DNA of 64,000 bases from Saccharopolyspora shandongensis. Lineage in GTDB: Bacteria; Actinomycetota; Actinomycetes; Mycobacteriales; Pseudonocardiaceae. Of this stretch, positions 33,685 to 45,700 are shown piece by piece. The stretch is taken from NCBI RefSeq assembly GCF_900106995.1, contig NZ_FNOK01000007.1, positions 206,626 to 270,625 on the forward strand, written 5' to 3'. The notes under the pieces are model-generated. The model was not told the origin of the DNA. It made no database searches and was given only the letters and a program-made list of their open reading frames with translations. How positions within the stretch are numbered: position 1 is the first letter of the stretch; each line of letters opens with the position of its first letter. A program made the position numbers and the translations under genes.

Positions 33685-35880
33685 ATGTCAGCTGCTTGGG
33701 AACAAGCGCTCCAGGCCCTCGTGCCCAGTCACTTCAAGGTCGCCGACCGCGACGCCTTCGCCGGCAACGACTCGCCGTCCTGGATCGCCACCGTCGACTA
33801 CCTGCAGCAGGCTCGTGCGGGCAACAGATTGCTCGGCGACAAGATGCCGGGTGACCCCGCGAACACCTGGGACGTGTACCTGAAGTTCAAGTACGAGTCG
33901 TCGAAAGCGCTCACTGTCGGGGCCGACCAAGGTGCACAGGGGTGGAACTGGGGCTATCTCTACATCGGGGTGAACCTCGACTACTCGCAGTTCGGCGCGG
34001 GCAGCACTTGGAGCCAGATCCTCGCTCAGGGCAAGGAAATCCTGGACCCGGTGGCGACCATCGCCCCGTTCGAGAACACGGCCGGAAACCAGGTCGTCGC
34101 CAGTCAGCCGAGCGTCGACTTCTACATCAAGCAGCTGCAGGACACCCAGACCGCGATCAACCAGTGGGCCGCCGACTTCGAGGCCCAGGCGAAGTCGGTC
34201 GGCTCGGGCCAGGGCTTCTCCGGTGAGGCGGCCAAGACCTACCAGAGCAAGCTGGAAGACGCGGTCAAGAAGCTGCGGCGATTCGGCGAAGACGTCGCCA
34301 ACCCCAGGATGATCGCCGAGCTGCAGAAGGCCAAGGACGCGCTGTCGCAGTACGCTCTCCAGCTGCTCAGCGCCTTCACCGCCTGGCGCCCGGATCTCGA
34401 GAACAAAGAGGCGTTCTCGCTGAGCAGCCCGCGGATGGCAGTGGCCGAGGCGCTGCGGAGCATGAACCTCATGATGACCTACTCCTCCGTCGGCGAGGTC
34501 AGGGAGATCACCGCCGGCGGTACGAACGTGTCGGTCGAGTCGGAGGAGTTCAAGAAGAAGCTCGACCGGGCGGCCAAGGACCTGTGGAACTCGGATTTCG
34601 TCCAGAAGCTCGACGCCCCGGCCGCGCAGGCCATGGGCACGGCCAACGGCAAGTTCGAGCACATCCCGCGGGGGTTCCCCAACGTCCGCCTGGGCCAGAT
34701 CACCGCCACGTACCAGCCGACCTCGGGCGGCGGCGCGGACGACGACTTCAAGAAGAAGCTGCAGCAGATGCAGGAGGAGAACCAGAAGCTGCAGCAGGAC
34801 AACCTGAAGCAGCAGGGCGACTTCCAGAAGCAGCAGCAGGACGACTACAAGCAGCAGCAGGAAGACCTCGACAAGCAGAAGCAGGACGAGCTCGAGAAGC
34901 AGAACGAGCTGAACAAGACCGACCTCACGCCGGACGAGAACGGCTTGGGCGGTGACAAGAAGCCCGGGGACGACACCGATCCCCCGGACCTGGACAACCT
35001 CGACGAGGTCGAGGACCAGAACAAGGAGCTCACCCAGAACCTGACCGAGGGCAACGGCAACGGCACCAACTCGCTGAACGAGGACAAGAACGTCCCGCCG
35101 CCGTCGTTCCTCACCGGATCCGGATCGCTGGGCCTCGGCAACAACAACCCGCTCGGCGGCACGACCTACGACCCGAACAACCCGGGTGGGCAGAGCTCCG
35201 TCTTCAACCCGGACGGCTCGGTGGCGCGCGGGCCGGACGGCACCCCGCTGACCGTGCCGAACGGCTCGAAGATCAACGCCAACGGCACCATCACCAAGCC
35301 GGACGGCACGCTGCTCACCGGGCCGGACGGCAAGCCGATCAAGGTGGATCCGGACTCCGCGATCCGGCCGAACCAGATGTTGCGCAACCCCGACGGGACG
35401 TTCGCCACCGGCCCGGACGGCAGGCCGCTCTACGGCCCGTACGGATCCTCCGTCAACCCGCACGGCCAGGTCCTCGACCCGAAGGGCAACCTGGTCCTCG
35501 GGCCCAACGGCAAGTTCCTGGGTGCCGTCGATCCGTCGGGCGGGCCGTTCAAGAACAAGATCCCGCTGAACAGCCCGTTCGGGACGAAGACCGTCGGGCC
35601 CACCGGGCCGCCGGAGATCGGCGATCCGACGAAGCGTTCAACGGCGAACAGCTCCGCTCTGGACGACGCGTTGCGCAAGCAGTCGACGCCGGTCACCGAG
35701 ACCGGGCCGAAGGGGCGCGGCAGCGGCGCGAACGGTCAGTCTCCGGTCATGCCGCCACCGATGGGCGGCGGTGGCGCCCCCGGCGGTCAGGAGAAGGAGC
35801 GGCAGCGCAACACCTGGCTGACCGAGGATCCGGAAAAATGGGGCAGCCAGGGCGGTTTCACCACCGCCATCGGCCGCTGA
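33685..35880 (+). CDS. T7SS-associated protein with WXG100-like, Q-rich coiled-coil and PDG-repeat regions (AAWKG-like)
   Basis: 731 residues, ATG 33685 with AGGAGAG upstream. A helical N-terminal half has a WXG100-like segment (about 150-215, 'FYIKQLQDTQTAINQWAADF' and 'GFSGEAAKTYQSKLEDAVKKL'). A Gln-rich coiled coil follows (about 354-411), then an acidic stretch, then PDG repeats (about 506-626) built on GPDGxPLxxPxG. The tail is Gly/Pro-rich and ends 'DPEKWGSQGG'. It resembles the actinobacterial AAWKG family near T7SS loci; that name is from memory. It is probably a secreted or surface protein of this system. It has no signal peptide. Confidence 0.6.
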   Translation: MSAAWEQALQALVPSHFKVADRDAFAGNDSPSWIATVDYLQQARAGNRLLGDKMPGDPANTWDVYLKFKYESSKALTVGADQGAQGWNWGYLYIGVNLDYSQFGAGSTWSQILAQGKEILDPVATIAPFENTAGNQVVASQPSVDFYIKQLQDTQTAINQWAADFEAQAKSVGSGQGFSGEAAKTYQSKLEDAVKKLRRFGEDVANPRMIAELQKAKDALSQYALQLLSAFTAWRPDLENKEAFSLSSPRMAVAEALRSMNLMMTYSSVGEVREITAGGTNVSVESEEFKKKLDRAAKDLWNSDFVQKLDAPAAQAMGTANGKFEHIPRGFPNVRLGQITATYQPTSGGGADDDFKKKLQQMQEENQKLQQDNLKQQGDFQKQQQDDYKQQQEDLDKQKQDELEKQNELNKTDLTPDENGLGGDKKPGDDTDPPDLDNLDEVEDQNKELTQNLTEGNGNGTNSLNEDKNVPPPSFLTGSGSLGLGNNNPLGGTTYDPNNPGGQSSVFNPDGSVARGPDGTPLTVPNGSKINANGTITKPDGTLLTGPDGKPIKVDPDSAIRPNQMLRNPDGTFATGPDGRPLYGPYGSSVNPHGQVLDPKGNLVLGPNGKFLGAVDPSGGPFKNKIPLNSPFGTKTVGPTGPPEIGDPTKRSTANSSALDDALRKQSTPVTETGPKGRGSGANGQSPVMPPPMGGGGAPGGQEKERQRNTWLTEDPEKWGSQGGFTTAIGR

Positions 35881-35901
35881 ACGCGTGAAGGGAGACATAC
35901 C

Positions 35902-36330
35902 GTGAACTTCGGCAACCTGCAGGCGCAGATGGAACAGGCGCTCGCGCAGATCACCGAGAAGCAGCAGGAGATGCGCAAGGTCGAGCAGGACCTGCTCAGC
36001 CGCACCGCCACGGCCCGCTCCAAGGACCGGATGGTCAGCGCCACCGTCAAGGCCGGCGGCGAACTGGCCAAACTGGAGTTCCACGACGACCGGTACCGGA
36101 CGATGGCCCGGGCCGAGCTCGCCGACGCCCTCGTGAAGGTCGTGGAGCAGGCCCGCGCCGACATGCTCGACCAGGTCAACGAGACCATGGCGCCGCAGCT
36201 GGGCGACATCGCCGACCTGCGCGAATCGCTGGGCGGCGCGTCGCCCTTCAGCGAGTTCCTGGCGCCGCTGATGAAGATGCAGAAGGACGTCACCGACTCG
36301 CTGAACCCGGAGCGCGGAAATGGGAAGTAA
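35902..36330 (+). CDS. YbaB/EbfC family protein (T7SS-linked)
   Basis: 142 residues from GTG 35902, with AAGGGAG upstream. It has the YbaB pattern: an N-terminal helix ('QAQMEQALAQITEKQQEMRKV'), a central beta segment ('KDRMVSATVKAGGELAKLEFH') and a second helix. YbaB proteins bind DNA in housekeeping contexts, but homologues are common in T7SS gene clusters, where the role is unclear. Its end overlaps the next gene by 11 bp, so the two are co-translated. Confidence 0.75.
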   Translation: MNFGNLQAQMEQALAQITEKQQEMRKVEQDLLSRTATARSKDRMVSATVKAGGELAKLEFHDDRYRTMARAELADALVKVVEQARADMLDQVNETMAPQLGDIADLRESLGGASPFSEFLAPLMKMQKDVTDSLNPERGNGK

Positions 36331-36640
36331 GTTCGTCGTCACCGAGCAGCTCAGGAAGGACTTCCCGATGCTCGGCGAAGCGTCCGCCGACATGGAGAAG
36401 TTCATCTCCTACGCGGACCGCCTGGAAGCCGAGACGATGGCGGCGTCGGGCAGTGAGGGCGACATCACCGACAGCGTCAAGGAAAACGGCGTGCACCTGT
36501 TCGCGAACTTCCGGGACCTGAGCAAGACCTTCAAAGAGGCGTTGCAGCAGACCAGCGACAACGGCAAGAAGTTCAACAACGGGGTCGACCGCACCGAACA
36601 GGACAACGTTGACAACGCGAACAAGTCCTTCGGGGGTTAG
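36320..36640 (+). CDS. Small helical T7SS partner protein (EspC/DUF2580-like)
   Basis: 106 residues, ATG 36320, overlapping the YbaB-like gene. It is polar and helical, with 'LGEASADMEKFISYADRLEAE' and 'VDRTEQDNVDNANKSFGG' at the end. The size and layout resemble the ESX-secretion associated/EspC group. It directly precedes the giant toxin gene, 88 bp away, so it is a candidate partner or chaperone of that protein. Confidence 0.55.
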   Translation: MGSKFVVTEQLRKDFPMLGEASADMEKFISYADRLEAETMAASGSEGDITDSVKENGVHLFANFRDLSKTFKEALQQTSDNGKKFNNGVDRTEQDNVDNANKSFGG

Positions 36641-36657
36641 TGCTCGGCGCTGAGCAC
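36640..36657 (+). terminator. Short hairpin before the giant gene
   Basis: GTGCTC-GGCGCT-GAGCAC, a 6-bp stem directly after the stop of the small helical gene. Weak; it may be only an attenuator. Confidence 0.35.
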
Positions 36658-36728
36658 GATTTCTTAGGGTTTTCGACAGGGTGCTCCCGGGCGCGGGAGC
36701 GGGTGGCTGAACGGGGAGGGTGTCAGCT

Positions 36729-39700
36729 ATGTCGCTGTACCTCGACCCGGAGGGAGCCAAGGTCTTCGCCGGGCTGACGGGCTCGGAGTGGCCGGAGGCC
36801 GACGAGGACAAGCTCAAGGACCTCGACGGGGAGTACAAGGCCGCGGCCGAAGCGTTGCGGTCTTTGCAACGCCACCTGAACGACTACGTCGCCGCCATCA
36901 ACGCGGGTTTCGCGGGCGACGCGGCCGAGGAATTCGGCCAGTACGCCAGGCAGTACATCACCGGTGACGAGAGCGGCCTGAGCACCCTGGAGAAGGTGGC
37001 GGCGGCCGCCGAGGGGTTCGGCGACTTCCTGTTCGAGACCTCTGCGCAGGTCAGGTACATGAAGGCGCAGGCCATCGGCCAGATGATCCTGATGGCGATC
37101 GAGATCGCCGCCGCGATCGCGATGGCGTTCTCCACCGGCGGCCTATCGCTGCTGAAGATCCCGACTATCCGCGCGATCACCAGCGCGATCCTGCGGTTCC
37201 TGGTGCAGCTGGTCGTCGCCACCATCATGTCGCTGGCGTTCGAGCTGGTCGCCGGGTGGCTGCTGGACCTCGCGATCCAGTCCGAGCTCATCAAGCAGGG
37301 CCTGCAGCACGGCTGGAACCAGGACCTGACCACCGGGGCGATCAAGGGCGCCGCGGTGTCCGGCGCGATCGGCGGCGTGGCCTCGATGGGCGCCGCTGCG
37401 CTGGGCAAGGCCGCGACCAAGTACCTCGGCAAGACGCTCGCCAAGTTCGACCTCACCTCCGAGTTCAGCAAGAAGCTCCTGAACGTCGGCGACCACGCCG
37501 CCGACAGCATCACGAAGCAGTTCGGGAAATCGGCGAGCGACACCGGGACCACTGCCCTGTCGAAGTCGCTCACGGAAACGAGCACGTCGACGACGGGCAG
37601 CCTGTCGAAGTCGACGACGGACAACCTGGCGGGATCGCTCCCGAAGCTGGGCGACGACCTGGCAGCGACGACGAAGAACTTCAGCAGCCACTTCCTGACC
37701 GGGTTCGGCAACGGCGCGTCGCACGGAATCGGCAAGGGCGGGCTCCAGTCCCTGACCGCCAGTGCCGGGTTCCGGTTCAAGGAGGCGGTCAGCGCCGCGT
37801 TCGAGAAGCACCTGACGGGTGCCCTGGGCAAGGCGGGCGCCAAGAGCGCGGGGGAAGCCTTCGGCGAGGCGGTGACGAAGAACGCCGGCAAGACGGGTCA
37901 GGGCGGCTTCGAGCTCGGCTTGGCCACCGCGATGCATCCCTACCGGAAAGAGCTGGGCGAAAATGCGTTCAACGCGCTGACCAAGGGATACTCCGACTCG
38001 ATCCACAGTGGATTGAACCACGTCCGGGAGAGCACGGCGTCCCACATCGTGGGCTCGATCGCCGGCTCGCCGATCTTCGGTCTCCAGGGATTCCTGGGCG
38101 ACGGTGCGGGCAGCGCCGTCAACGGCGAGGAGTGGGACCCGAGCTGGGAGAGCTTCACCGGCGGCGCGATCTCCGGTGCCGCCGAGATGCTCGGCGAAAC
38201 GCTGGTCGCCGACAAGGTCAAGGAGCAGCTGCTCCAGAACAACCTGACCCTCCCGCTGATGATGAAGAACTTCTTCGACTCCGGCGGCACGACCTTCACC
38301 GCTCCGGCCGATACCGGCTTCGGCGGTTCGTCCGGGCCCGGCAGCGCGATCAGCACCGAGTCGAGCAGTTTCAGCGACAGCAGCTCGACGTTCTCCGATT
38401 CGTCCACTGTGGTCGACTACGATCCGCTGGACACCTTGGAGAGTGCCGCGAACATCGAGACCCAGCCCCCGCCCGCCACCGGCGACTACGGCGACTGGAT
38501 GTCGGACACCGGTTCGGACTACGGCGAATCCCACTTCGACGACGTGGACCTGATCGACCTGGATACGGATCTCGATCCGGTGACCGGCGAGCAGCTGTCC
38601 GAGCGCGGCTCGAACGACGACCACCAGGTCGCGTTCTCGCCTGGTGGCGCCGTTACCTCGCCAAGCTCGATGACGACGAGCACGGGCCCGACGCCCGCGG
38701 TGACGTCGACCAGCACCCCGGCGAACCCCCAGAACCCCGGCGCACAACCGAATCCCGGCCAGCGGAACACCGGTCAGCAGAACCCGGTCTCGCAGGTCAC
38801 CGAGGCGGCGCCGAAAATCCCCACGAGCACCGAGTCTCAGACGGCGCCGCCAGAATCTCAGACGACGCAACCGGAATCCCCGTCGGCGCAGCAGCCCACG
38901 CAGATCCAGACCGAGACCGGCGCCACAACCGGAACCAGCGTTGACGCGAACCGTGTTGCCCAGCCCGTTGAGACGCAGCAGGTGGCCACGGGCGGCCAGG
39001 AACCCCCGACGCCAGTCCAGACCACCGGCGGCGACTTCACCAACGGCCGGTACGACCCTGGACTGAACTGGTCCGCGCTCGACGACCCGAAGGTTTCCCT
39101 CGAGGATTACAACAAGTACACGACCGAATCCGCTCCGGTGCCGACCGAGACCGGTGGCGACGCAACGCACACTCCGGAAATGACGCAGCTCGATGGTGAC
39201 GGTGCCGACGACGAGGTTCAGTACCGCCGGGCGCCGCAGGGCCCGGACGAAGACGACCCCGTGCACGGATACGCCGCGCCGATCGATGCGAACGGCATCA
39301 AGGATGCGCTGCGCCCGGAGATCCTGCCTGGGCCGCAGGTCCAGGGCGATTCCAAGGTTGCGCACCAGCTTGGGCTGGACCCGTTCGGTGTTCGTCAGGC
39401 TCCTCCTGGACCGTCCTTCCTCCAGCAGGACGGCAAGGGCTACGACTTCGGCAAGCTGCACGCGGACAAGCGGTCGGCGTTCTTCGAGGCGCTGAACATG
39501 GCCGCCGGCGGTGGTCAGCTGCTGAGCTGGGATTCGCTTCAGCCGGAGAACCTCGCGTCGCGGCCGGATTCGGTCACGACCGGGTCGATCACGACGCGCG
39601 CCAGTGGGCTGGGGCTGAAGCAGCGGAAGATCCCGAACCTGGTGCACAGCATCTGGCTGGGCGGGCCGCTGCACGACGACGGCGGATCGCGCGCGGACTT

Positions 39701-42700
39701 CATGGCCAAGGTCGGCGCGGCGGCGAAGGACGGCAAGCGGTTCGCCAACTTCGGTTTCGTGCTGTGGACCGATGTTCCCCGCTCGGAATTCGAGCGCGTC
39801 GCGGGCTCGGAGTCGCCGCAGGGCGCAGATGCGCAGATCAAGCAGATGCTGGACTGGGCCCAGGCCAACGGCGTGATGCTGATCAACGTCGACGAGCTGT
39901 TCAACGCGCACAACCCGATGACGCTGGACGCCGAGGTGCGGACCGAGCGGGCGCGCGGAACCGGGGCTGCGTACGCGTCGGCCAGCGACATGATCCGCGT
40001 GGAAATCCTCGACCGCGTCGGTGGCGTCTACAACGACGGTGACAACACGCTGCAGGGCGACCTCGCCGGGGCTGTCGAAGCGGCGGCCAAGCACAAGTTC
40101 GGCTTCATGCTGTCGACGGACCACAGGTCGGGCAAGACGCTGAACAACTCGGCGATGATCGCCGCCGCGGGCACCCAGGCCACCAGCGAGTACCTGAAGA
40201 TCCTCGGCGACAACTACGCCAGGGATCTCCACGAAATCTTCGCCATGGAGAACGGGAGCGCGTCCTATTTCAAGGCCGCGGTAGCCCTCGACGCCGACGC
40301 CCGGCGCGATCTATGGCAGGTGGGCGACTGGGGGAATGGTGACTACGCCGCGGAAGATTACGTCAAGAAGGAGACGATCTGCCGCACCGGCCCGAACACG
40401 TACACCTTCAACCAGCTAGCGCTCGCGTTGGGCCTGTCCGACTACAACGGCGACGATGCGTGGCTGAACTTCCCGGCGGTCAACGCCGACGTCATCGATG
40501 TCGGGACTGAGCACAGCTGGCTGGAGAAGAACCCGTCGGAGCACGACGAGTCCGCCGGCAAGCCGCAACCTGTCCAGACCGGGCCGCAGGAAGTCGTCGC
40601 CGCCGTCCGCAAGGCCGTCATCACGCTGCACCGCGAGTTGCCCAACCGAGGCAACTACCTGCACCTGCCGGCGGCGGCGCGCACCATCGACAAGCTTCCG
40701 GTCGAGCACCGAGCCGCGGCGTGGACGGCCGCTCTGGAACTCTTCCACGAGACGCTGCCGCCGAAGACCACGATCAACGCCCCGAAGACCGGGTTCGACC
40801 AGCTGCCTCCGGAGGCCCGGAGCCTGCTGCGCGACCTGTACCCGGACGCCGGATACCCGGACGAGTCCCAACACCGCCGGGCGCCGAACGACTCCGGAGA
40901 CTTCGACGCGAAGACGAAGAAGCAGGGCCTCGACCAGGAGCTGGGCCGCCGGCACGGCACGGCGCTGAGCGACCCCGACGGAAAGTGGATGGAGCCGTAC
41001 GGGACTCCGCTGAAGCCGGAAGACTGGGCGGACCAGCGGAACTCGGCGCCTCACGTGACCGTGGCCCACCTGGCCCGCGATGTTCAGCACGACGTCAAGG
41101 TGTTGCCCGACAACAGGAAGCAGTACACCAAGCACCCGCTGCCGAAGTTCGGCATTCCGCGGGACCAGCACGGGAACTTCCCGAAGGGCGCGGACGGGAA
41201 GGCCCGGCCGGACTGGCTGCAGAAGGTCGAGGAGCGTCAGTCCGAGCTGAAGAAGCAGCTGATCGGTCACCTCAAGTCGCAGCAGGGCGTGGTGGGCAAG
41301 ATCGGCTACGACGCGCGGCGGATCACGGTGGCCGGCAAGGACGGCGAGCCGGACCGCACCGTCCTGGAGTTCACGCACAAGATCTACCTCAAGGGCGGCT
41401 CCGGTCGGGAAGCCGGCGTGCAGGCGCAGACGACGAAGCTGCTGAACCAGCTCGTCAACGACCCCGGCCACCGCATGCACACGCGCGAGCAGTTCCACCT
41501 GAGGGTGGAATTCGTCGACGATCCCACCAAGGCCCACAACGAAGTCGACCTGCTCACGGCGAAGGAGGCGCAGGAGCGCAACAGGGGCACCGACCAGGGC
41601 ACCTGGGTTCTGGAAGAGGTGGCGGAGGGCGACGTCCACTGGAATTTCGTCCACGAGATCCTGCACGCGGTGGGCCTGGTGGACGAGTACCGGTACTCCC
41701 ACACCGACATCGCTCCCCCGGTGTTCAACGCCGATGGCGACCTCAATCGCGTCCAGCACGACCTCGACGACATCATGGGCATCTCGCCGCCGACGACGCG
41801 GTACGGCTTCAAGTCGCGGCACCTCTTCCAGATCGGCCTGCTGGCCGAGCAGCTCGGTGTCAACCACGCGCTGGCGAATCCGGAGACGTCAGGTGGGCGG
41901 CTCCTCACCTCGGAGGTCGGGGGCGGCCACGCCACCGAAGCGTTGGCGCACCTGCTGCTGGCCGAGCTCGGCTCGGACACGGTGGACGATCCGTCCGCGC
42001 ACCTCGGCCTGTTCGGGAACCGCGATGCCCGTGCCACCTCCGAGTCTTCGACCATCGGGCACGAGAACTGGGAAGCGTCGGTCGAACTCACCAAGCAGGT
42101 CGTGGAGTCGCTGGTCCGTGACCTCCACGACCGGGGCGGCGACCTCAATCTGGCGGGCGTTCGCGAACTCGTCGCCAGGCACCGGCAATCCGACGCCGTC
42201 TTGGCCGCCGCGCTGGGCTACCTCCACGTCCGGCCCGAGCTGAGCGGCCTGGTGCGGCAGGTCACCGACCTCACCACGACGCCGCCGCCGCGCAAGGAGT
42301 TCCGGAAGCCGGATGCGCAGCCGAACCCCGCGAGCCCGGTCCATCTGCCCAAGCAGGCGCTGCGCTACCTGAACATCGACCACAACGCGACGCCGACGTG
42401 GTCGGACGGCGCGATCTCCCGGCCGGCGACGATGCCCGCGCCGCCGCGGGGGCAGACCGCCACGGACCTGGCCGCCAACCTGCGGCGCGCCCCGGACAAC
42501 ACGACAGAGACGAGCGAAGCCGCCGAGCCGGAGGCGGTCGATCAAACATCTCCGCTGGAGACCGATGAACTCGGCTCCCAGCAGGCCGATCAGCTCGACA
42601 CCACTCCCACCGAGCAGGTTGACGTCGAGGCCGAGGCGCAGCGGTTGCTTTCGAAGTTGAACGCCGCGACGCTGCCAGTTCCCATGCGTTCGGCTTTCGT

Positions 42701-45700
42701 TGCGGAATGGGATTACTTCGGGTCGTGGCTGCCCAAGCCGCCCCCCGGTTTCATGGCCGGCCACGACTACTCGGAATTGAGCGCTGCGGCGGGGATCCGG
42801 CTGCTGGAGATGCTGGATCTGGCCAACCCGCCCGTTGAGCTGACCAGCGAGAACTTCACGCCGCAGGCGATCGTCGACAGCGTCGGCGACAACTCCGTCA
42901 AGGTGGCGGTGCACGAGCCCGCCGACCCGTCGGCATGGACCAGGGCTGCCGGTAAGGGTGCCGACGAGAACGCCGCGGATCAGGAGGCCCCGGCGGCCAA
43001 CAAGACGCCCGGCGGCGGACTGCCCCCGCTGCCGGACAAGCTCGAATTGCCCTTGGTCCGGAATTCGATCTGGTTCGGAGGTCCGCTCGTCGCGGACTCG
43101 GAGGGCCAGGCGCAGATGATGGAGAACCTCCAGGCGTCGGCCGCGGAGCTCAACGAGCGTGGCGGCCGGGTCGTGCTGTGGACGGACGTGTCGCGGAGCG
43201 AGCTCGACGATCCGGCCGCGCAGCAGATGGTGGCCTGGGCCAAGCAGCACGGCATCGTCCTGGTGAACGTCCACGAGGTGTTCAACAGCCAATCGCCGAT
43301 GCGGCTGCAGACGCCGTTCCTGGTCGAGCTGTCGAAGGGGATCAAGGCGGGTTACGCCGCCGCCAGCGACATCCTGCGGATCGAGCTGCTCAAGCGCTTC
43401 GGCGGGGTTTACAGCGACGGCGAGTACCTGACTGGCACGGACTTCATCGAGGGAGCCGTCGACTTGCTCAAAACGGCGCAGGCCTACGGCGTGCACGTGG
43501 AGAGCAAGAAGTCCGCGGGCAACGACCAGTTCGTGCTGCCCAAGGATCACCCGTTCGCGGACGTGTGGCTGGATCTGCTCGGCAAGAACTACGACAAGAC
43601 ACAGCCGGATTTGATGGAGTCGGCGTACTCCTTCGACAAGCTGGGACAAGATGCCGATCCGTACTTCGGCGACGGGAACCTGTTTGCCCATCGGAAGTCG
43701 GTGATGTTCCGGACCGGCCCCGCAGGACTGCTTCCCGCCGCGGCGGACGCGATCGGCTTGAAGGACTGGGCGGAGTTCCCCAAGACCCCCCGCAGCGGCA
43801 TGGAATCCGGGTTCTCCTGGAACGACGCGGTGTGGTCGGCGCCGGCGATCGGCCTGCAGGACGAAGCGAAAACCGTCGAGCTGACCATCCAGGTCGTCCA
43901 GACGCTGGTGCGCGAGCTGCACAACAGGCCGGGCAACCTGCACCTGACGCTGGTGGAAGAGGCGGTCGCCAAACACGAGCAGCCGGACGTCATCTGGACC
44001 GCCGCGCTCGGCTTCCTCGCGTCTCGTCGCGAACTGGCGGAGATGGTCGACACCGTCACGGATGTCTTCACGGTGGCGGACGAGAACAGCGAGATGGGGT
44101 ACGTCGCGTACCAGGTGAACCTGCCACCGCAGGCGTGGAGCCACCTGGAGATCGGCGACGGGCCGTGGACCCACCAACTCACCGAGTACACCCGGCCGGC
44201 GAAGATGCCGTGGCACGCGGCCCAGCCGGAATCGCGCGAGATCGTCACCACTCCCACCAAACCGGCGGTGAAGGTTTCGCTGCGGCCGGAAGATGAGTTG
44301 TCCCCGCTGGACCGGTTGGTGAAGAAGGTCGAGGAAGCCGGGAAATCGGGCGATCTCACCGGCAGTCACAAGCCGGTGCAGGTCTCGCCGCAGGGGGATG
44401 AGTTGTCCCCGCTGGACCGGTTGGTCAAGCAGGCCAAGGAATCCGCGAACGTCCAGGAACTCGTGGACAAGATCGCCGAGAAGCGAGGCCAGGAACCCCA
44501 TCGCCTGACGAAGCCGTTGCCGCCGGAGCCGAAGCCGGCGGCGAAGGTGCCGTTCGACCTGGCCACGCGCGGGATCGTTTCGAAGTTCTCCCGGTTGGTC
44601 TCCGTCTTCGGCGTCCCGGCCGGACCGTCGAACACGCACGACCGAGCGCAGGTCGTGGAGCAGTTCGTGGACACGATCGTGCAGAAGGTTCCGCTCGGCG
44701 AGGACACCGCGCGTGATTCGCTGCGCCAGCAGCTGAAGGATGCGGCCTTCAACCTGGGCGAGAAGGGCGTGCTGGAACGGCTTTCGCAGGGCTGGCACTT
44801 CGAACTCGACACCGTGCGCCCGACCGAGGACGGCTTCGTCGCGGATCGGCGCGGGCTGCACCTGAAGATGGTGCGCACCGAGGTCCTGGAGGTACCCGCC
44901 AACGCGGTCCTCCCCGACACCGATCCGCAGAAGTCCGCGCAGGAGGAGAGCTACCAGAACGAGAACAGCCGCGAGATCGGCCGTCAGGCACCGACCGGAT
45001 TCGTCGTCGGCGTGGGACTGTCCATCGCGTCCCACGTCGCGCACATCCTGCCGGTGTTCAAGTTCGGTGCGGACCGCGTCCACAAGTACGGCGAGCGGTT
45101 CGCCGAATTCCTGGCCAACACGCTGAAGTTCGGCTCCCCCAAGAAGTACGTCGACGTCCGCACCGATCTGACCTGGGAGGACGATCAGGGCTTCAAGGGT
45201 TCGGAGCACCTCGGGACCTTCCGGGCGGTGTACTCGGACGCGTTCCTCATGGACGTGCAGCTGGCGGACCTGGGCGATACCGCGAACACCCGCACCGGCG
45301 ACCCGGTGCCGATGCCGACCGAGTTGTCGGGGCTGATCACCGGGATCTTCAGCATCGAGCTCGGCGATCTGCAGAAGACGGTCTTCACCAGCCCGGAGCT
45401 GCCGTCCTGGGTGAAGGAGAACAAGCGGCTGCGGGCGGCGCTGGAGTACAGCCTCTCCGAAGCCACGTTCCTGGACAGCTCCGTCAAGGGCCTGGTGCAC
45501 GGCCGCACCATCACCCACCACGCCACGCACGGGCAGATCCTCCCGCGCAATCCGCTGCGGCCGGCCACCGAGCCGCCCTCGGTCAAGCTGCACGTCAAGA
45601 ACGAGGTGCTCGGCTGGAAGTCCCTCGGCACGGTCAAGCTGCCGGCCGGGGTGAACGTCCGGCGGCTGTTCGAATCCATGCACGAGAGCAGCATCGGCAG

